A stretch of 64,000 nucleotides of DNA, taken from positions 36,796,210-36,860,209 of the forward strand of contig OZ024794.1 in assembly GCA_964017045.1 (NCBI GenBank). Reading direction: 5' to 3'. The position numbers and the translations under genes are program-made. This DNA comes from Omphiscola glabra. Lineage: Eukaryota; Mollusca; Gastropoda; Lymnaeidae. Shown here in pieces: positions 47,228-58,669 of this stretch (the stretch's first letter is position 1; each line of letters begins with the position of its first letter). The notes beneath the pieces were generated by a model, which saw only the letters and a program-made list of their open reading frames with translations, had not been told where the DNA came from and did not search any database.

Positions 47228-47640
47228 GATTTCTTAAAATATAAACATCAATAAATCATCCGAAAACCTAAAAAGCGAAATGTTAAGATCATCCAATCAA
47301 ACTCTTAAAACTGAGTAGGAAGTGAAGGAAAGATGAACATTTTTTACGAGCCAAATACTTCTTAACTAATATTCAATATGTTTTTAACGTTAACTTTTTT
47401 AAAAATTTTACCTTAACTTTCCTTTTTTTAAAAAAAAAAGCTTGGTGTTATGAATGAATCCGTTATAAAGTTTTTATTTTTTTAAGTTTTATATTACAAT
47501 GAGATTATTTTTTATATCGTATAAAATTAGGGGTCACCAAAGTACTGCTCGCTGGCCTGATCCGGGCCCCGACGTCAGTTCATCCGGCCTCCGACGTCAG
47601 TTCATCCGGCCAACTGACGGTACCTGAATTTGCTTGATAA
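47228..47640. other. AT-rich DNA with a short GC-rich duplication
   Basis: CCGACGTCAGTTCATCCGGCC is duplicated at about 47,568-47,611. Otherwise nothing. Confidence 0.5.
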
Positions 47641-47644
47641 ACGT

Positions 47645-48170
47645 ATGGAACACGAGACTTTGTCACGGAACACGAGATGTTGTCATGGAACACGAGACGT
47701 TATCATGGAACACGAGACGTTGTCATGGAACACGAGACGTAGTCATGGAACACGAGACGTTATCATGGAACACGAGACGTTGTCATGGAACACGAGACGT
47801 TGTCATGGAACACGAGACGTTGTCATGGAACACGAGACATTGTCATGGAACACGAGACATTGTCATGGAACACGAGACGTTGTCATGGAACACGAGACGT
47901 TGTCATGGAACACGAGACATTGTCATGGAACACGAGACGTTGTCATGGAACACGAGACGTTGTCATGGAACACGAGACGTTGTCATGGAACACGAGACAT
48001 TGTCATGGAACACGAGACGTTATCATGGAACACGAGACGTTGTCATGGAACACGAGACGTTGTCATGGAACACGAGACGTTGTCATGGAACACGAGACGT
48101 TGTCATGAATCACGAGACGTTGTCATGGAACACGATACGTTGTCATGGAACACGAGACGTTGTCATACAA
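47645..48170. repeat. 20-bp minisatellite, about 26 copies
   Basis: TGTCATGGAACACGAGACGT repeats every 20 bp, with A for G in GACGT and TATC for TGTC variants. All three plus frames are open and give the same 20-residue repeat shifted. No gene is implied. Confidence 0.95.
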
Positions 48171-48334
48171 TTGAAATTTAAATAGTATGTTTAGAATTTC
48201 AGGAGATCTCCACGTATGCGCCTTAAATTAATCATTTTCAATGTTCAATTATTGTGTCTAGATTTTCTTTTTTTTAATAGCAGACCTGCTTATCCTCGAT
48301 CTCCTAAAACCGTACAATATCATCTCAAAATCGT
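48171..48334. other. Short spacer between two minisatellites
   Basis: Nothing recognised. Confidence 0.5.
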
Positions 48335-49712
48335 AATAGTTCATATTGCCCATGACAGACTAATTGTTTATACTGCCAACGGTAGACTAATTGTTCATAC
48401 TGCCCATGATAGACAAATTGTTCATACTGTCCACGGTAGACTAATTGTTCATACTGCCCATGATAGACTAATTGTTCATACTGCCCACGGTAGACTAATT
48501 GTTCATACTGCCCATGATAGACTAATTGTTCATACTGCCCACGGTAGACTAATTGTTCATACTGCCCATGATAGACTAATTGTTCATACTGCCCACGGTA
48601 GACTAATTGTTCATACTGCCCACGGTAGACTAATTGTTCATACTGCCCACGGTAGACTAATTGTTCATACTGCCCACGGTAGACTAATTGTTCATACTGC
48701 CCACGGTAGACTAATTGTTCATACTGCCCATGGTAGACTAATTGTTCATACTGCCCACGGTAGACTAATTGTTCATACTGCCCACGGTAGACTAATTGTT
48801 CATACTGCCCACGGTAGACTAATTGTTCATACTGCCCACGGTAGACTAATTGTTCATACTGCCAACGGTAGACTAATTGTTCATACTGCCCATGATAGAC
48901 TAATTGTTCATACTGCCAATGGTATTCTAATTGTGCATACTGCCAATGATAGACCAAATGTTCATACTGCCCATGATAGACTTATTGTTCATACTGCCCA
49001 CGGTAGACTAATTGTTCATGGTGCCCACGGTAGACTAATTGTTCATACTGCCCACAGTAGACTAATTGTTCATGGTGCCCACGGTAGACTAATTGTTCAT
49101 AGTGCCCACGGTAGACTAATTGTTCATGGTGCCCACGGTAGACTAATTGTTCATGGTGCCCACGGTAGACTAATTGTTCATGGTGCCCACGGTAGACTAA
49201 TTGTTCATGGTGCCCACGGTAGACTAATTGTTCATGGTGCCCACGGTAGACTAATTGTTCATAGTGCCCATGATAGACTAATTATTCATACTGCCAACGG
49301 TAGACTAATTGTTCATACTGCCAACGGTAGACTAATTGTTCATACTGCCCACGGTAGACTAATTGTTCATACTGCCAACGGTAGACTAATTGTTCATACT
49401 GCCCACGGTAGACTAATTGTTCATAGTGCCCACGGTAGACTAATTGTTCATAGTGCCCACGGTAGACTAATTGTTCATACTGCCCACGGTAGACTAATTG
49501 TTCATACTGCCCACGGTAGACTAATTGTTCATGGTGCCCACGGTAGACTAATTGTTCATAGTGCCCACGGTAGACTAATTGTTCATAGTGCCCATGATAG
49601 ACTAATTATTCATACTGCCCACGCTAGACTAATTGTTCATACTGCCCATGATAGACTAATTGTTCATACTTCCCACGGTAGATTAATTGTTCATACTGCC
49701 CATAGTAGACTA
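48335..49712. repeat. 27-bp minisatellite, about 50 copies
   Basis: CCCACGGTAGACTAATTGTT and CATACTG repeat every 27 bp; a CATGGTG subtype dominates 49,015-49,260. The plus strand is open for 502 codons (48216-49724) as nine-residue VHTAHGRLI repeats and the minus strand for 210. There is no signal peptide, no conserved flank and a stop right after the array. A Penelope-like element follows directly and a stray unit lies beyond it at 52,091. Confidence 0.95.
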
Positions 49713-49980
49713 GGAAATGAGTAAACACGGTAAGGTTAAACTTGAAAAAGGTACGCAACAAAACAACGAACGTGTCGGCATGAAGCCTTCGTCAACGAAC
49801 AAACAATAGAAAAAAACAGAATACAATTTTTAATATAGCACTTAGCTCGATAAGGACCAACAACCCTATTACCAAACATAATGATATGGTCAAGGAGATT
49901 ATCAAGAAAATGATTACAGAATCGGCACTCACTAAAACGGCCTCTGCCTTACACATATTTGATAGAGATCTCGATAAGCC

Positions 49981-51529
49981 ATGATTCTAGCTTCTTCCTA
50001 TATACACAAGTACGGTAAACCTGGCAGACCCACTGTCTCAGCATACCCTTATGCTGAGACCGAACGTATGTCGGAATTCCTGGATGGAGTTTTTCAACCC
50101 ATCGTAGCCTCACTGCCCACTTACATTAAAGACACCAGCCATGCATTAAAAACGTTGGAATCTATCATCATCAATCCGGAAAAGAAACATCCTCTATTTC
50201 GGCTTGATGTATGTTCTCTATATACCAGGTACTTCTATCCCCCACACTGACGGTCCCTTAGCTCTAAAATTATTTTTCGAGACTAAACCCCATCCATCTT
50301 ACCCACCAACACCTTCCTCCGATTGTCTGAACTCGTTCTCACCCTCAATTCGTTTGAGTTTGGTGGCCAATACGTGGACCAAATCAGTGATATGGCTATG
50401 GGGACTAAAATGGGACACAGCTATGCATGCTTGTTAATGGACATCTCGAACACATGGTCGAAAGATACCATACTGGATGCCTCCCTGTACATCAAGATGT
50501 ACATTGATGACGGTATAGGGGACACCAACATGGAGAGGCGTGAACTTGACCTATTCATTAACTTGGTATGGGTCTTTCACCCCTCCATTAAATTAACATC
50601 TCTTGTCTCTGAAACCTCAGTCAACTTTTTGGACATTACAGTCACCCTTCACAAAGACGGCCTACTCACCTCCGTCTACTTTAAACCTACTGACAGCCAC
50701 AGCTATCTACTCTACTCGTCCTCACACCCTAAATCATGTAAAGATTCCATTCCTTTTTCTCAATTACTTCGTCTTCGTCGACTTTATCGGTCGGATGATG
50801 ACTTTTGGGACAAAGCACTTGAAATGATAGACTATTTCCGATATAGGTCCTACCCGGAGACAATACTTTCATCAGCCTTTCAAAGAGTTAAAAATATTAC
50901 CCGTGCTGATGCCTTCAGGTCACGTCCGAGTGACAATGTCTACAGACCAAACTTATTATCCCTTATCACCCTCACAATCGTTTTCCATAAAAATCGTTCT
51001 ATAGTCCTCGCCGACACGGAAACACGGGACATTTTATCTTCCCCGCCTCTCATTGTTTTCAGACGTGGTAAACATATGAGAGACTTTCTTGTGCGCAGTC
51101 GCATCAAAGCTGCCCCCTCCCACTTTGGGGCCAAACCATGTGGACGCAGCCGTTGCAACACTCGCCCTTTTGTCGCCCAGACTCAACACATACGCTTCCC
51201 TAGGTGCAGTTTTCAGATACTCGACGGTTTCCTTTGTACTAGCCGCCATTGTTTGCACCCGTTGTCAGATGTCGTACATGGGGGAGACAGGACGCCGACT
51301 CTCTGACAGGTGTACTGAACACCTTCGTTATGTTAAGCAAGATAAAAAGTATCCTGTATCTAAACACCTCAATAGAAGCGACCACCAGGGCAAGGCGGAC
51401 TTAACAATAAGTGCGATAGTGATTAGCACAAACACACCCAGCCGGGTGAAGTCGGAACACAAGCTTATCCTGACATATGACACATTGATACTACATGGCA
51501 TGAACGTCATGTCTCTATTCACAGTTTGA
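49981..51529 (+). pseudogene. Penelope-like reverse transcriptase with GIY-YIG endonuclease, N-terminally truncated, three frameshifts
   Basis: Visible in order: GKPGRPTVSA; LDVCSLYT (first catalytic Asp); SIPHTDGPLAL in another frame; AMGTKMGHSYACLLM (motif B); MYIDDGIG with the YIDD catalytic pair; VNFLDITVTLHKDGLL; a linker PCGRSRCNTRPF in which the last Cys of the usual CNTCPF is Arg; then, after another frameshift, the endonuclease QMSYMGETGRRLSDRCTEHL and a C-terminal KSEHKLILTYDTL. Frame changes lie near 50,225, 50,320 and 51,240; the stop is at 51,527-51,529. Compared with full elements the N-terminal 200 or more residues are gone. Sequence decay is mild, so the insertion is fairly young. 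It cannot make a working protein as it stands. Confidence 0.9.
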
Positions 51530-52037
51530 GACTAACTCCGCCCCTCCACGTCATGACCTATGGCAGTGGACTAACTTCTTTCCCACTTCCCTATTTAATC
51601 TCTCACCCACTTATTTTCTGTCACAATTCTTTTGCTGCCCACCCAGATACTACTTCTCATCTAAGTGCTATTTTTTAAAAATTGTATTCTGTTTTTTCTG
51701 TTGTTTGTTCGCTGACGAAGGCTTCATGCCGATACGTTCGTTATTTTGTTGAGTTCATTTTTTCATGTTTAACCTTGCCACAGTTTGAGACTAACTCCGC
51801 CCCTCCACGTCATGACCTATCGCAGTGGACTAACTTCTTTCCCACTTCCCTATTTAATCTCTCACCCACTTATTTTCTGTCACAATTCTTTTGCTGCCCA
51901 CCCAGATACTACTTCTCATCTGAGTGCTATTTTTTTAAAATTTTATTCTGTTTTTTCTGTTGTTTGTTCGCTGACGAAGGCTTCATGCCGACACGTTCGT
52001 TATTTTGTTGAGTTCCTTTTTCATGTTTAACCTTGCC
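51522..52037 (+). repeat. Two direct 259-bp copies of the Penelope-like terminal sequence
   Basis: CAGTTTGAGACTAACTCCGC starts at 51522 and 51781. The copies differ at only a few positions (ATGGCAGT/ATCGCAGT, GATACG/GACACG). Each contains CTGACGA, then hairpin GGC-TTCAT-GCC. Confidence 0.93.
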
Positions 52038-52090
52038 ATGTTTTAATCATTTACTATTTTGCTAGCCTGATTGCAGTCTCTTGTCTTTTT

Positions 52091-52112
52091 GCCACGGTAG
52101 ACTAGTTGTTCA
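52091..52112. repeat. Stray unit of the 27-bp minisatellite
   Basis: GCCACGGTAGACTAGTTGTT matches the array that ends at 49,712 with one or two changes. Confidence 0.85.
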
Positions 52113-52500
52113 TAGAGTCGAAATACGAGCTAAGAAAAAAATATTGTTCTTCATTGTTTGTTTAAAAAAACAAGCTAGATAATAAACTCGTTACCAAACC
52201 CTAGTTCTTTCCTTGCAAAAATTAATGTAATAATACTTAAAAAGGGCGCAAAAGGTAAGCTTGACCCGTGCGTCAGACCCTAACCACATGGGCCTCAAAT
52301 ACTGGGGCCCCAAAACTAAATGTTACCTAAGACATTAATGTAAATGATTATGAAAGAGGTTAATCATAGGCTTTCTCTAAATTTAACTAACAACATAAAA
52401 TGTAATGATTTCACCATATTTAGTCAGTGAGCAATCAATTAAATAGACTCCGGAGAAAAAAAGCGCCACGTCCAATTACCGGATCAACGCTCAGTTGGTC
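52113..52500. other. AT-rich DNA, nothing recognised
   Basis: No signal. Confidence 0.45.
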
Positions 52501-52504
52501 TCGA

Positions 52505-53395
52505 TCAGTAGAAGTCATTGTCCTAACTACTACTAGGACAACACTGTGACCCATCAATAGAAGTCATTGTCCTAACTACTACTAGGACAACACTGTGACC
52601 CATCAATAGAAGTCATTGTCCTAACTACTACTAGGACAACACTGTGACCCATCAATAGAAGTCATTGTCCTAACTACTACTAGGACAACACTGTGACCCA
52701 TCAGTAGAAGTCATTGTCCTAACTACTACTAGGACAACACTGTGACCCATCAATAGAAGTCATTGTCCTAACTACTACTAGGACAACACTGTGACCCATC
52801 AACAGAAGTCATTGTCCTAACTACTACTAGGACAACACTGTGACCCATCAATAGAAGTCATTGTCCTAACTACTACTAGGACAACACTGTGACCCATCAA
52901 TAGAAGTCATTGTCCTAACTACTACTAGGGCAACACTGTGACCCATCAATAGAAGTCATTGTCCTAACTACTACTAGGACAACACTGTGACCCATCAGTA
53001 GAAGTCATTGTCCTAACTACTACTAGGGCAACACTGTGACCCATCAATAGAAGTCATTGTCCTAACTACTACTAGGACAACACTGTGACCCATCAATAGA
53101 AGTCATTGTCCTAACTACTACTAGGACAACACTGTGACCCATCAATAGAAGTCATTGTCCTAACTACTACTAGGACAACACTGTGACCCATCAATAGAAG
53201 TCATTGTCCTAACTACTACTAGGGCAACACTGTGACCCATCAATAGAAATCATTGTCCTAACTACTACTAGGACAACACTGTGACCCATCAATAGAAGTC
53301 ATTGTCCTAACTACTACTAGGACAACACTGTGACCCATCAATAGAAATCATTGTCCTAACTAATACTACGGCAACACTGTGACCCATCAATAGGA
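52505..53395. repeat. 50-bp minisatellite, about 18 copies, each with a perfect inverted repeat
   Basis: AGTCATTGTCCTAACTACTA, then CTAGGACAACACTGTGACCC and ATCAATAGAA repeat every 50 bp. TTGTCCTA and TAGGACAA are exact inverted arms of 8 bp around an 8-base loop. Right-hand copies change one arm (TAGGGCAA). Confidence 0.95.
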
Positions 53396-54544
53396 CTCTG
53401 GATGTCCTACTACTAGAACGACGCTCTGACTCATCAATAGGACTCTTCATGTCCTACTAAAGACTAGAATAGTAGTCTTACACTATTGATCCGCGAGAAA
53501 TGAAGAAGAATATGGCAACATCTAGATCTGATATAAACAGTACACTTTTACATTTGAGACTGGGTTAAAACAAAAGTTCACGTCAAAATATGTTCCTCAG
53601 ATTGTTTTAAAGTACACATATACACGGCTAAGATATAATTATTTTTTTTAAAGTTTTTTTTACAAAAACACGCAGCAAATTAAATTCTCTTTTCTTTGTT
53701 TCAGAAACCCTCGTTCCAGAAACTATTGTCCATTTTTCAATATTTGTAACTAGCTTTAACGCCTTTTGTTTCACGGGATGAACACAAACAAAACAGTTCC
53801 TGTTGCTCAATGAATGCAATGAATGAATATAAAGAAAAGAAGGTGTTCTCTTAAAAGTGAGAAAAAAATATTTGTTTCATTAAAGGATTTATTCACAATG
53901 TTTTTTATTCTTATTGCTGCATATGGAAGACATAGAAAAGGGGCAGGGCCGAATTAAATCAATTTCTGGACCCCAAAAAATCCCCTATATGTTAGAATGA
54001 CAGGAACATGAATATTGCAGGACAAGAAACAAAAATTATCAACGAAATTAAATACCATGACCAGATGACATCTATCATTGACCTTACGAAATAGAGAGCT
54101 CATACTGACATGACTGCTATACAATGATAGGACGACAAGCGAAATAGATGTTGAACTGAGGGAAGATTGTAAAAAGCCAAGCAGATTTCACACGGTTCCA
54201 TAAAAGTTGTCAACGGTTAAAAAAAGAATAAACAAAACAAAACAAAACAAAACTTCAAGCTTTTCCACAACGTGAGCTAAAGATTTCGCTTGGCACGGCT
54301 TAAACGCTGTCTGTCGACTATTAAGAAAATTGCCTTTCTAAACAGATAGACCAAGTTTAAAAAATGTTGTTAGTTAATTATCTTAAAGATGCATAACATG
54401 AACTACGGGATCAACCATAATTGACGTTAATACATTTTCCTATTTTCCCGAATCCAACCACAGTTAAATTCTTTTTTTTTTTTTTAAATACACATTTATG
54501 AGAACAATTTTCTTACGTTATTTGCATTTTTAAAGAAAACAAAC
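53396..54544. other. AT-rich DNA, nothing recognised
   Basis: Degraded leftovers of the 50-bp unit to about 53,470; an (AAAAC)n stretch near 54,232-54,253. No gene. Confidence 0.45.
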
Positions 54545-55357
54545 CTATGCCTGAAACATCTCTATGCAATATACCACAAAGCAAACCTATACTTGAAACA
54601 TCTCTATGCAATATACCACAAAGCAAACCTATGTCTGAAACATCTCTATGCAATATACCACAAAGCAAACCTATGTCTGAAACATCTCTATGCAATATAC
54701 CACAAAGCAAACCTGTGTTTGAAACATCTCTATGCAATATACCACAAAGCACACCTATGTTTGAAACATCTCTATGCAATATACCACAAAGCACACCTAT
54801 GTTTGAAACATCTCTATGCAATATACCACAAAACAAACCTATGTCTGAAACATCTCTATGCAATATACCACAAATCAAACCTATGTTTGAAACATCTCTA
54901 TGCAATATACCACAAAGCACACCTATGTTTGAAACATCTCTATGCAATATACCACAAAACAAACCTATGTCTGAAACATCTCTATGCAATATACCACAAA
55001 GCAAACCTATGTCTGAAACATCTCTATGCAATATACCACAAAGCAAACCTGTGTTTGAAACATCTCTATGCAATATACCACAAAGCACACCTATGTTTGA
55101 AACATCTCTATGCAATATACCACAAAACAAACCTATGTCTGAAACATCTCTATGCAATATACCACAAATCAAACCTATGTTTGAAACATCTCTATGCAAT
55201 ATACCACAAAGCACACCTATGTTTGAAACATCTCTATGCAATATACCACAAAACAAACCTATGTCTGAAACATCTCTATGCAATATACCACAAAGCAAAC
55301 CTGTGTCTGAAACATCTCTATGCAATATACCACAAAACAAATATATGCCTGAAATCA
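54545..55357. repeat. 42-bp minisatellite, 19 copies, with higher-order duplication
   Basis: GAAACATCTCTATGCAATAT, then ACCACAAAGCAAACCTATGT and CT repeat every 42 bp, a multiple of 3, so frames of 263-275 codons stay open on both strands (14-residue ETSLCNIPQSKPMS). Monomer subtypes repeat in a seven-unit order. The array is cut by a Penelope-like element and resumes at 56,456. Confidence 0.94.
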
Positions 55358-56455
55358 GTTGCTGAGACTGAGAAGACTCTGTAGTAATGATGAGGACTTT
55401 GGGGAAAGGACGGCTGAAATGTTGGATTTTTTCCGACGCAGGTCAATCCTCGGCAAATTTTAAAAGCAGCTGTCACTCGAGTTAAAGACATGACTAGACA
55501 AGATTCTTTTAAAATTGCTCATTCTGACGCTAGTGATAGGTCCAAATTTATTTTAACTTTTCATCCCCATAACCTTGAAGCTCGTTTTCTGGTTCTGAAA
55601 ACCTGCTCAATTCTTATGGCAGACCCTGTCACCAATGAGGTTTTCAGAAAACCTCCTCTTTTCGCTTTCCAGAGGGACAAGAGCCTTAGGGACAAGAGCC
55701 TTAGGGACATGCTAGTTAGAAGCCACCTCCCGGCTATTCAAGCACATAAAGGCACCAAAAATTGCAAACGTAGCCGATGTAACAGATGTCCCTACGTGAT
55801 TCAAGTTGATAAGATCACTTTCCCACTGGAAATATTCAGAATAAAGGATGGCTTTACCTGCACAAGTCGCAACGTGATTTACACCATCCTTTGAAAAAAG
55901 TGAGATAAATTATACGTAGGAGAGACAAGTCGTCGCCTTGGAGACCGGTTTAGAGAACACCTCTTCAACATAAATTAACAGGCTCTCTGTTCGGGCTCCA
56001 AACATTTCAACAGCACTAACCATGATGGCATTTTAGACATCGCAGTTACAGGTATACTGTATACTAGTGACACACCGAATAGGATCTATATGGAGAAAAA
56101 ATTATTAACAAGATTTGGTACGTTAACTCCAAACGGGGTAAACCAAATCCACAATTTTACATAATTGCCATGTCTTTTTCCTGATTGGGCCTTTACATTT
56201 TACTTCCTTTCACTTCTTTTCCATTCTTCTTTACTTTGTTTCTGTCTGGTTTTTTCGCCCCCTCCTATTTTTGTCTCTCTTTTTTAGGTAGGATATATAT
56301 ATATATAATGTAAATTTGATTTATACTTATTTATATGTCTTGTCGTTGTACTGATGAAGGAATGTGCCGAAATGTCTGCTTATGTATAATGTAATTTTTT
56401 TATCAAAGCTTATATATATATTGTTATATTGACAAAGATTGTTCGTGTCTAATTA
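55358..56455 (+). pseudogene. Penelope-like element: thumb, Cys linker and GIY-YIG endonuclease, 5'-truncated, with 3' UTR
   Basis: The coding remnant starts at the RT thumb (LRRLCSNDEDFGERTAEMLD, in another frame) and continues in one frame from about 55,480. It runs through KFILTFHPHN, the intact linker NCKRSRCNRCPYV, DGFTCTSRNVIYTIL, then after stops at 55,892 and 55,901 KLYVGETSRRLGDRFREHLF (GIY-YIG core with Arg, and Glu-His), a further stop near 55,976, then KHFNSTNHDG and KKLLTRFGTLTPNGVN. The end is at 56,162-56,164. A 15-bp duplication repeats RDKSL. The 3' UTR has (TA)n and CTGATGA (56351-56357) with GAAA (56369-56372). It belongs to the same family as 42,660-43,010 and differs from the copy at 49.7 kb. 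42-bp minisatellite DNA lies on both sides. Confidence 0.87.
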
Positions 56456-56620
56456 ATCTATGCCTGAAACATATCTATCCAGAATACCACTAATCAAACT
56501 ATGCCTGAAATAACTGTATGCAAAATACCACAAAACAAATTCACGACTGAAACCTCTCCATACAAAATACCACAAGAGAACCTATGGCTTAAACTTCTCT
56601 ATTCAGAATACCACAAAACT
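56456..56620. repeat. Continuation of the 42-bp minisatellite, about 4 diverged copies
   Basis: GCCTGAAACATATCTATCCA and CAGAATACCACTAATCAA keep the 42-bp pattern with many more changes than the left part. Confidence 0.85.
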
Positions 56621-56704
56621 TCACTTAAAATTATTTGCTTATGTGTTGGGGTGGGGGAGATGGTGGAGATAAGAGTACTTATTTATTCAAAGGAAATCTT
56701 GTAA

Positions 56705-56880
56705 GGAGGCAGCGGCGTAGGAAGTGTTGGGGAGGGGTGTCCGTCCCGGGGAACACATTTTGTGCTTTATATTTTGCATTTTCTGCCATCTGCAGAGTAC
56801 TTTTCGTGGAAGATGGGCGACATCATTTTCGGCACGACCCCGGTAGCACTAACCCTAGCTACGCCACGGAGCGGCAGGAT
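56705..56880. mobile_element. MITE-like dispersed repeat candidate with inverted GGCGTAG ends
   Basis: GCGGCGTAGGAAGTGTT at the left and AACCCTAGCTACGCCACGG at the right are imperfect inverted repeats of about 18 bp around 170 bp. Similar ends ('ggcgtagctaggg') occur at about 3885. No clear target duplication was found. Confidence 0.4.
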
Positions 56881-57657
56881 GTGTGACAGAAAAAACCCCA
56901 TTATTTTTACTAGCTTACCTTACCAACTTGCAATTGTACGCCCTAAACTGATCGTCGAACCTGTCAATAAGCTAAAGTAACTTGTATTCAAATAACTATG
57001 AACCGCTTGGGCCGCTAAACCACTATGATATGGTTATCTCATAATCCAATACTGCAATCATAAAAGTTGATCTAATAAAACAAACAAATTAATGAGCCGC
57101 ATATAATCAGTGTAGAATCAATGACCATTACTATTTTTAGATTGTATAAAATATATCCTGAGAACATTGCGTGGTTCGGAAGATTGATTTGAATCCCCCA
57201 ACAAATGATTGATTGATCAGGTAACTTTCCATCAGCATACACCCACTGGGCACTGGGCCCCAATAATCAACTAGCACGATTCAAATTAAGGCCTGCACGT
57301 GTAGATTGGTTTTGATGGACAGAATGACAACAGCCATAATTATGGATGAATGGTTCAATTCAAGCTCAAATCTGGGATGTTATAGATCATCTTTACATGC
57401 TATTTACATTAAGGACACTTTCCATCCGGGTCTCCTCCTATACCCCCTATCACCTCCCCATAGATGTACACACACCAACCGACAAACCTACAGATCACAG
57501 AAACTATATTTAGTAATGGACTAAGTGATGTAACATCCCAATTCTGATCTCACCAACCAATGCCAAGACAGTTGTTAGAAAACTCCATAAGGTTAACAAG
57601 CAATAAATTGTTTGGTGAGTCCCAACATTGTTTTACTATGCCATGTCCTTCATACCT
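56881..57657. other. Unique DNA, nothing recognised
   Basis: No signal. Confidence 0.45.
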
Positions 57658-57785
57658 TCAGATAGCGTCAAGTATTGTCTGTGTTCTTCAATGTCATACA
57701 TTCAGATAGCGTCAAGTATGAGCTGTGTTCTTCAATGTCATACATTCAGATAGCGTCAAGTATTGTCTGTGTTCTTCAATGTCCC
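57658..57785. repeat. 44-bp tandem repeat, 3 copies
   Basis: GATAGCGTCAAGTATTGTCT begins at 57661, 57705 and 57749; CTTCAATGTCATACATTCA fills the rest. Confidence 0.92.
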
Positions 57786-58336
57786 AGAATTTCGCAATTG
57801 GTGACGTACCTTGAAATTGATCCTCCCTTTTTGTGTCACCATGTTCCACCCATGTGCAAAAAGCCTTCATTGACAGCATTTTAAAAGACTTCCGGTCTTA
57901 TACATGATAATTTATTTCTGATGTTCTTTCTCGTTTTGAGTATTGCCTTTCAAAACAAGTTGAGACAGCGTGTCCCATTATCTAAATCTTTTAAGAGATA
58001 CAAAGTTAGATTATTTTTTAAAAGCTCTCTCTTCTTCTTTTTTATTTCTTTATGCCCCCCCCCCCGGCACACACACACTGCCTAACAAAGAGAACAACAT
58101 CAACAGCAAGATGAAGTAGCAACACTGTGATTGGCACCAATTGTAGAAACTCATTTGATTTAAAGCCCTATTGTCTTTTTTTTTGTAATGCCCCAGACTT
58201 AACATAGAGCCACACATAAGTACTTGAGATTATCTTTCCTTGAAAATGATAGCCGAAGTTTGGTAGGTTAAAACCAGACAACGTTGTACGCTTCGTGTAA
58301 AAAAGAATAATGATAAAATATCATTTTCACAACATA
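57786..58336. other. Unique DNA with a C run
   Basis: C run at about 58,056-58,064. Nothing else. Confidence 0.45.
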
Positions 58337-58436
58337 CGGCCCGCCAGCACCCACTTGGTGGCCCGCCAGCACCTACTTGGTGGCCCGCCAGCACCCACTT
58401 GGTGGCCCGCCAGCACCCACTTGGTGGCCCGCAAAG
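58337..58436. repeat. 22-bp minisatellite, about 4.5 copies
   Basis: GGCCCGCCAGCACCCACTTG and GT repeat every 22 bp almost unchanged. Confidence 0.92.
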
Positions 58437-58669
58437 CAATGAAATATTCTTTATTATTATTATATTCTTAATAGCTCCCCCCCTCCCCCCCCCCGGGTCC
58501 TATTATCTTTCGGCCCGTCTTTCATTTTGAATTGTGCAGGCCTGATATAAGCAATCATAGGCATAATATAGGCTACTTTTTTCCTACATTGAACTGTGAA
58601 ATTTTAAGGATTGGCTCTGCAGTGAAAAACAGATGATAATGCTATATAACTGTTCTGGGTAAAAAATAC
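58437..58669. other. Unique DNA with C runs
   Basis: Two adjacent C runs at 58,475-58,494. Nothing else. Confidence 0.45.

Larger units (their letters stand above)
49713..52090 (+). mobile_element. Penelope-like element inserted in the 27-bp array
   Basis: Layout: an inverted piece of the terminal repeat (about 49,735-49,845), the RT plus GIY-YIG coding region, then two direct copies of a 259-bp terminal sequence (51,522-52,037). Minisatellite units of the same type lie on both sides (ending 49,712 and again at 52,091-52,112). The inverted 5' piece carries the reverse complement of the tail hairpin GGC-TTCAT-GCC. Partial direct and inverted terminal repeats of this kind are known for Penelope-like elements. 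The 5' coding part is missing. Confidence 0.85.

Noticed and set aside
47530..47615. hAT-type left end (GGGGTCACCAAAGTACTGCT)
   Set aside because: No inverted partner and no 8-bp flanking duplication found.
48216..49724. 502-codon open frame as a repeat protein gene
   Set aside because: It is the 27-bp minisatellite translated. The antisense strand is open too, there is no signal peptide or unique domain, and the frame ends as soon as the array does.
54513..55384. Overlapping 263-275 codon frames on both strands
   Set aside because: Three frames open at once over a 42-bp array. No codon bias and no conserved flanks.
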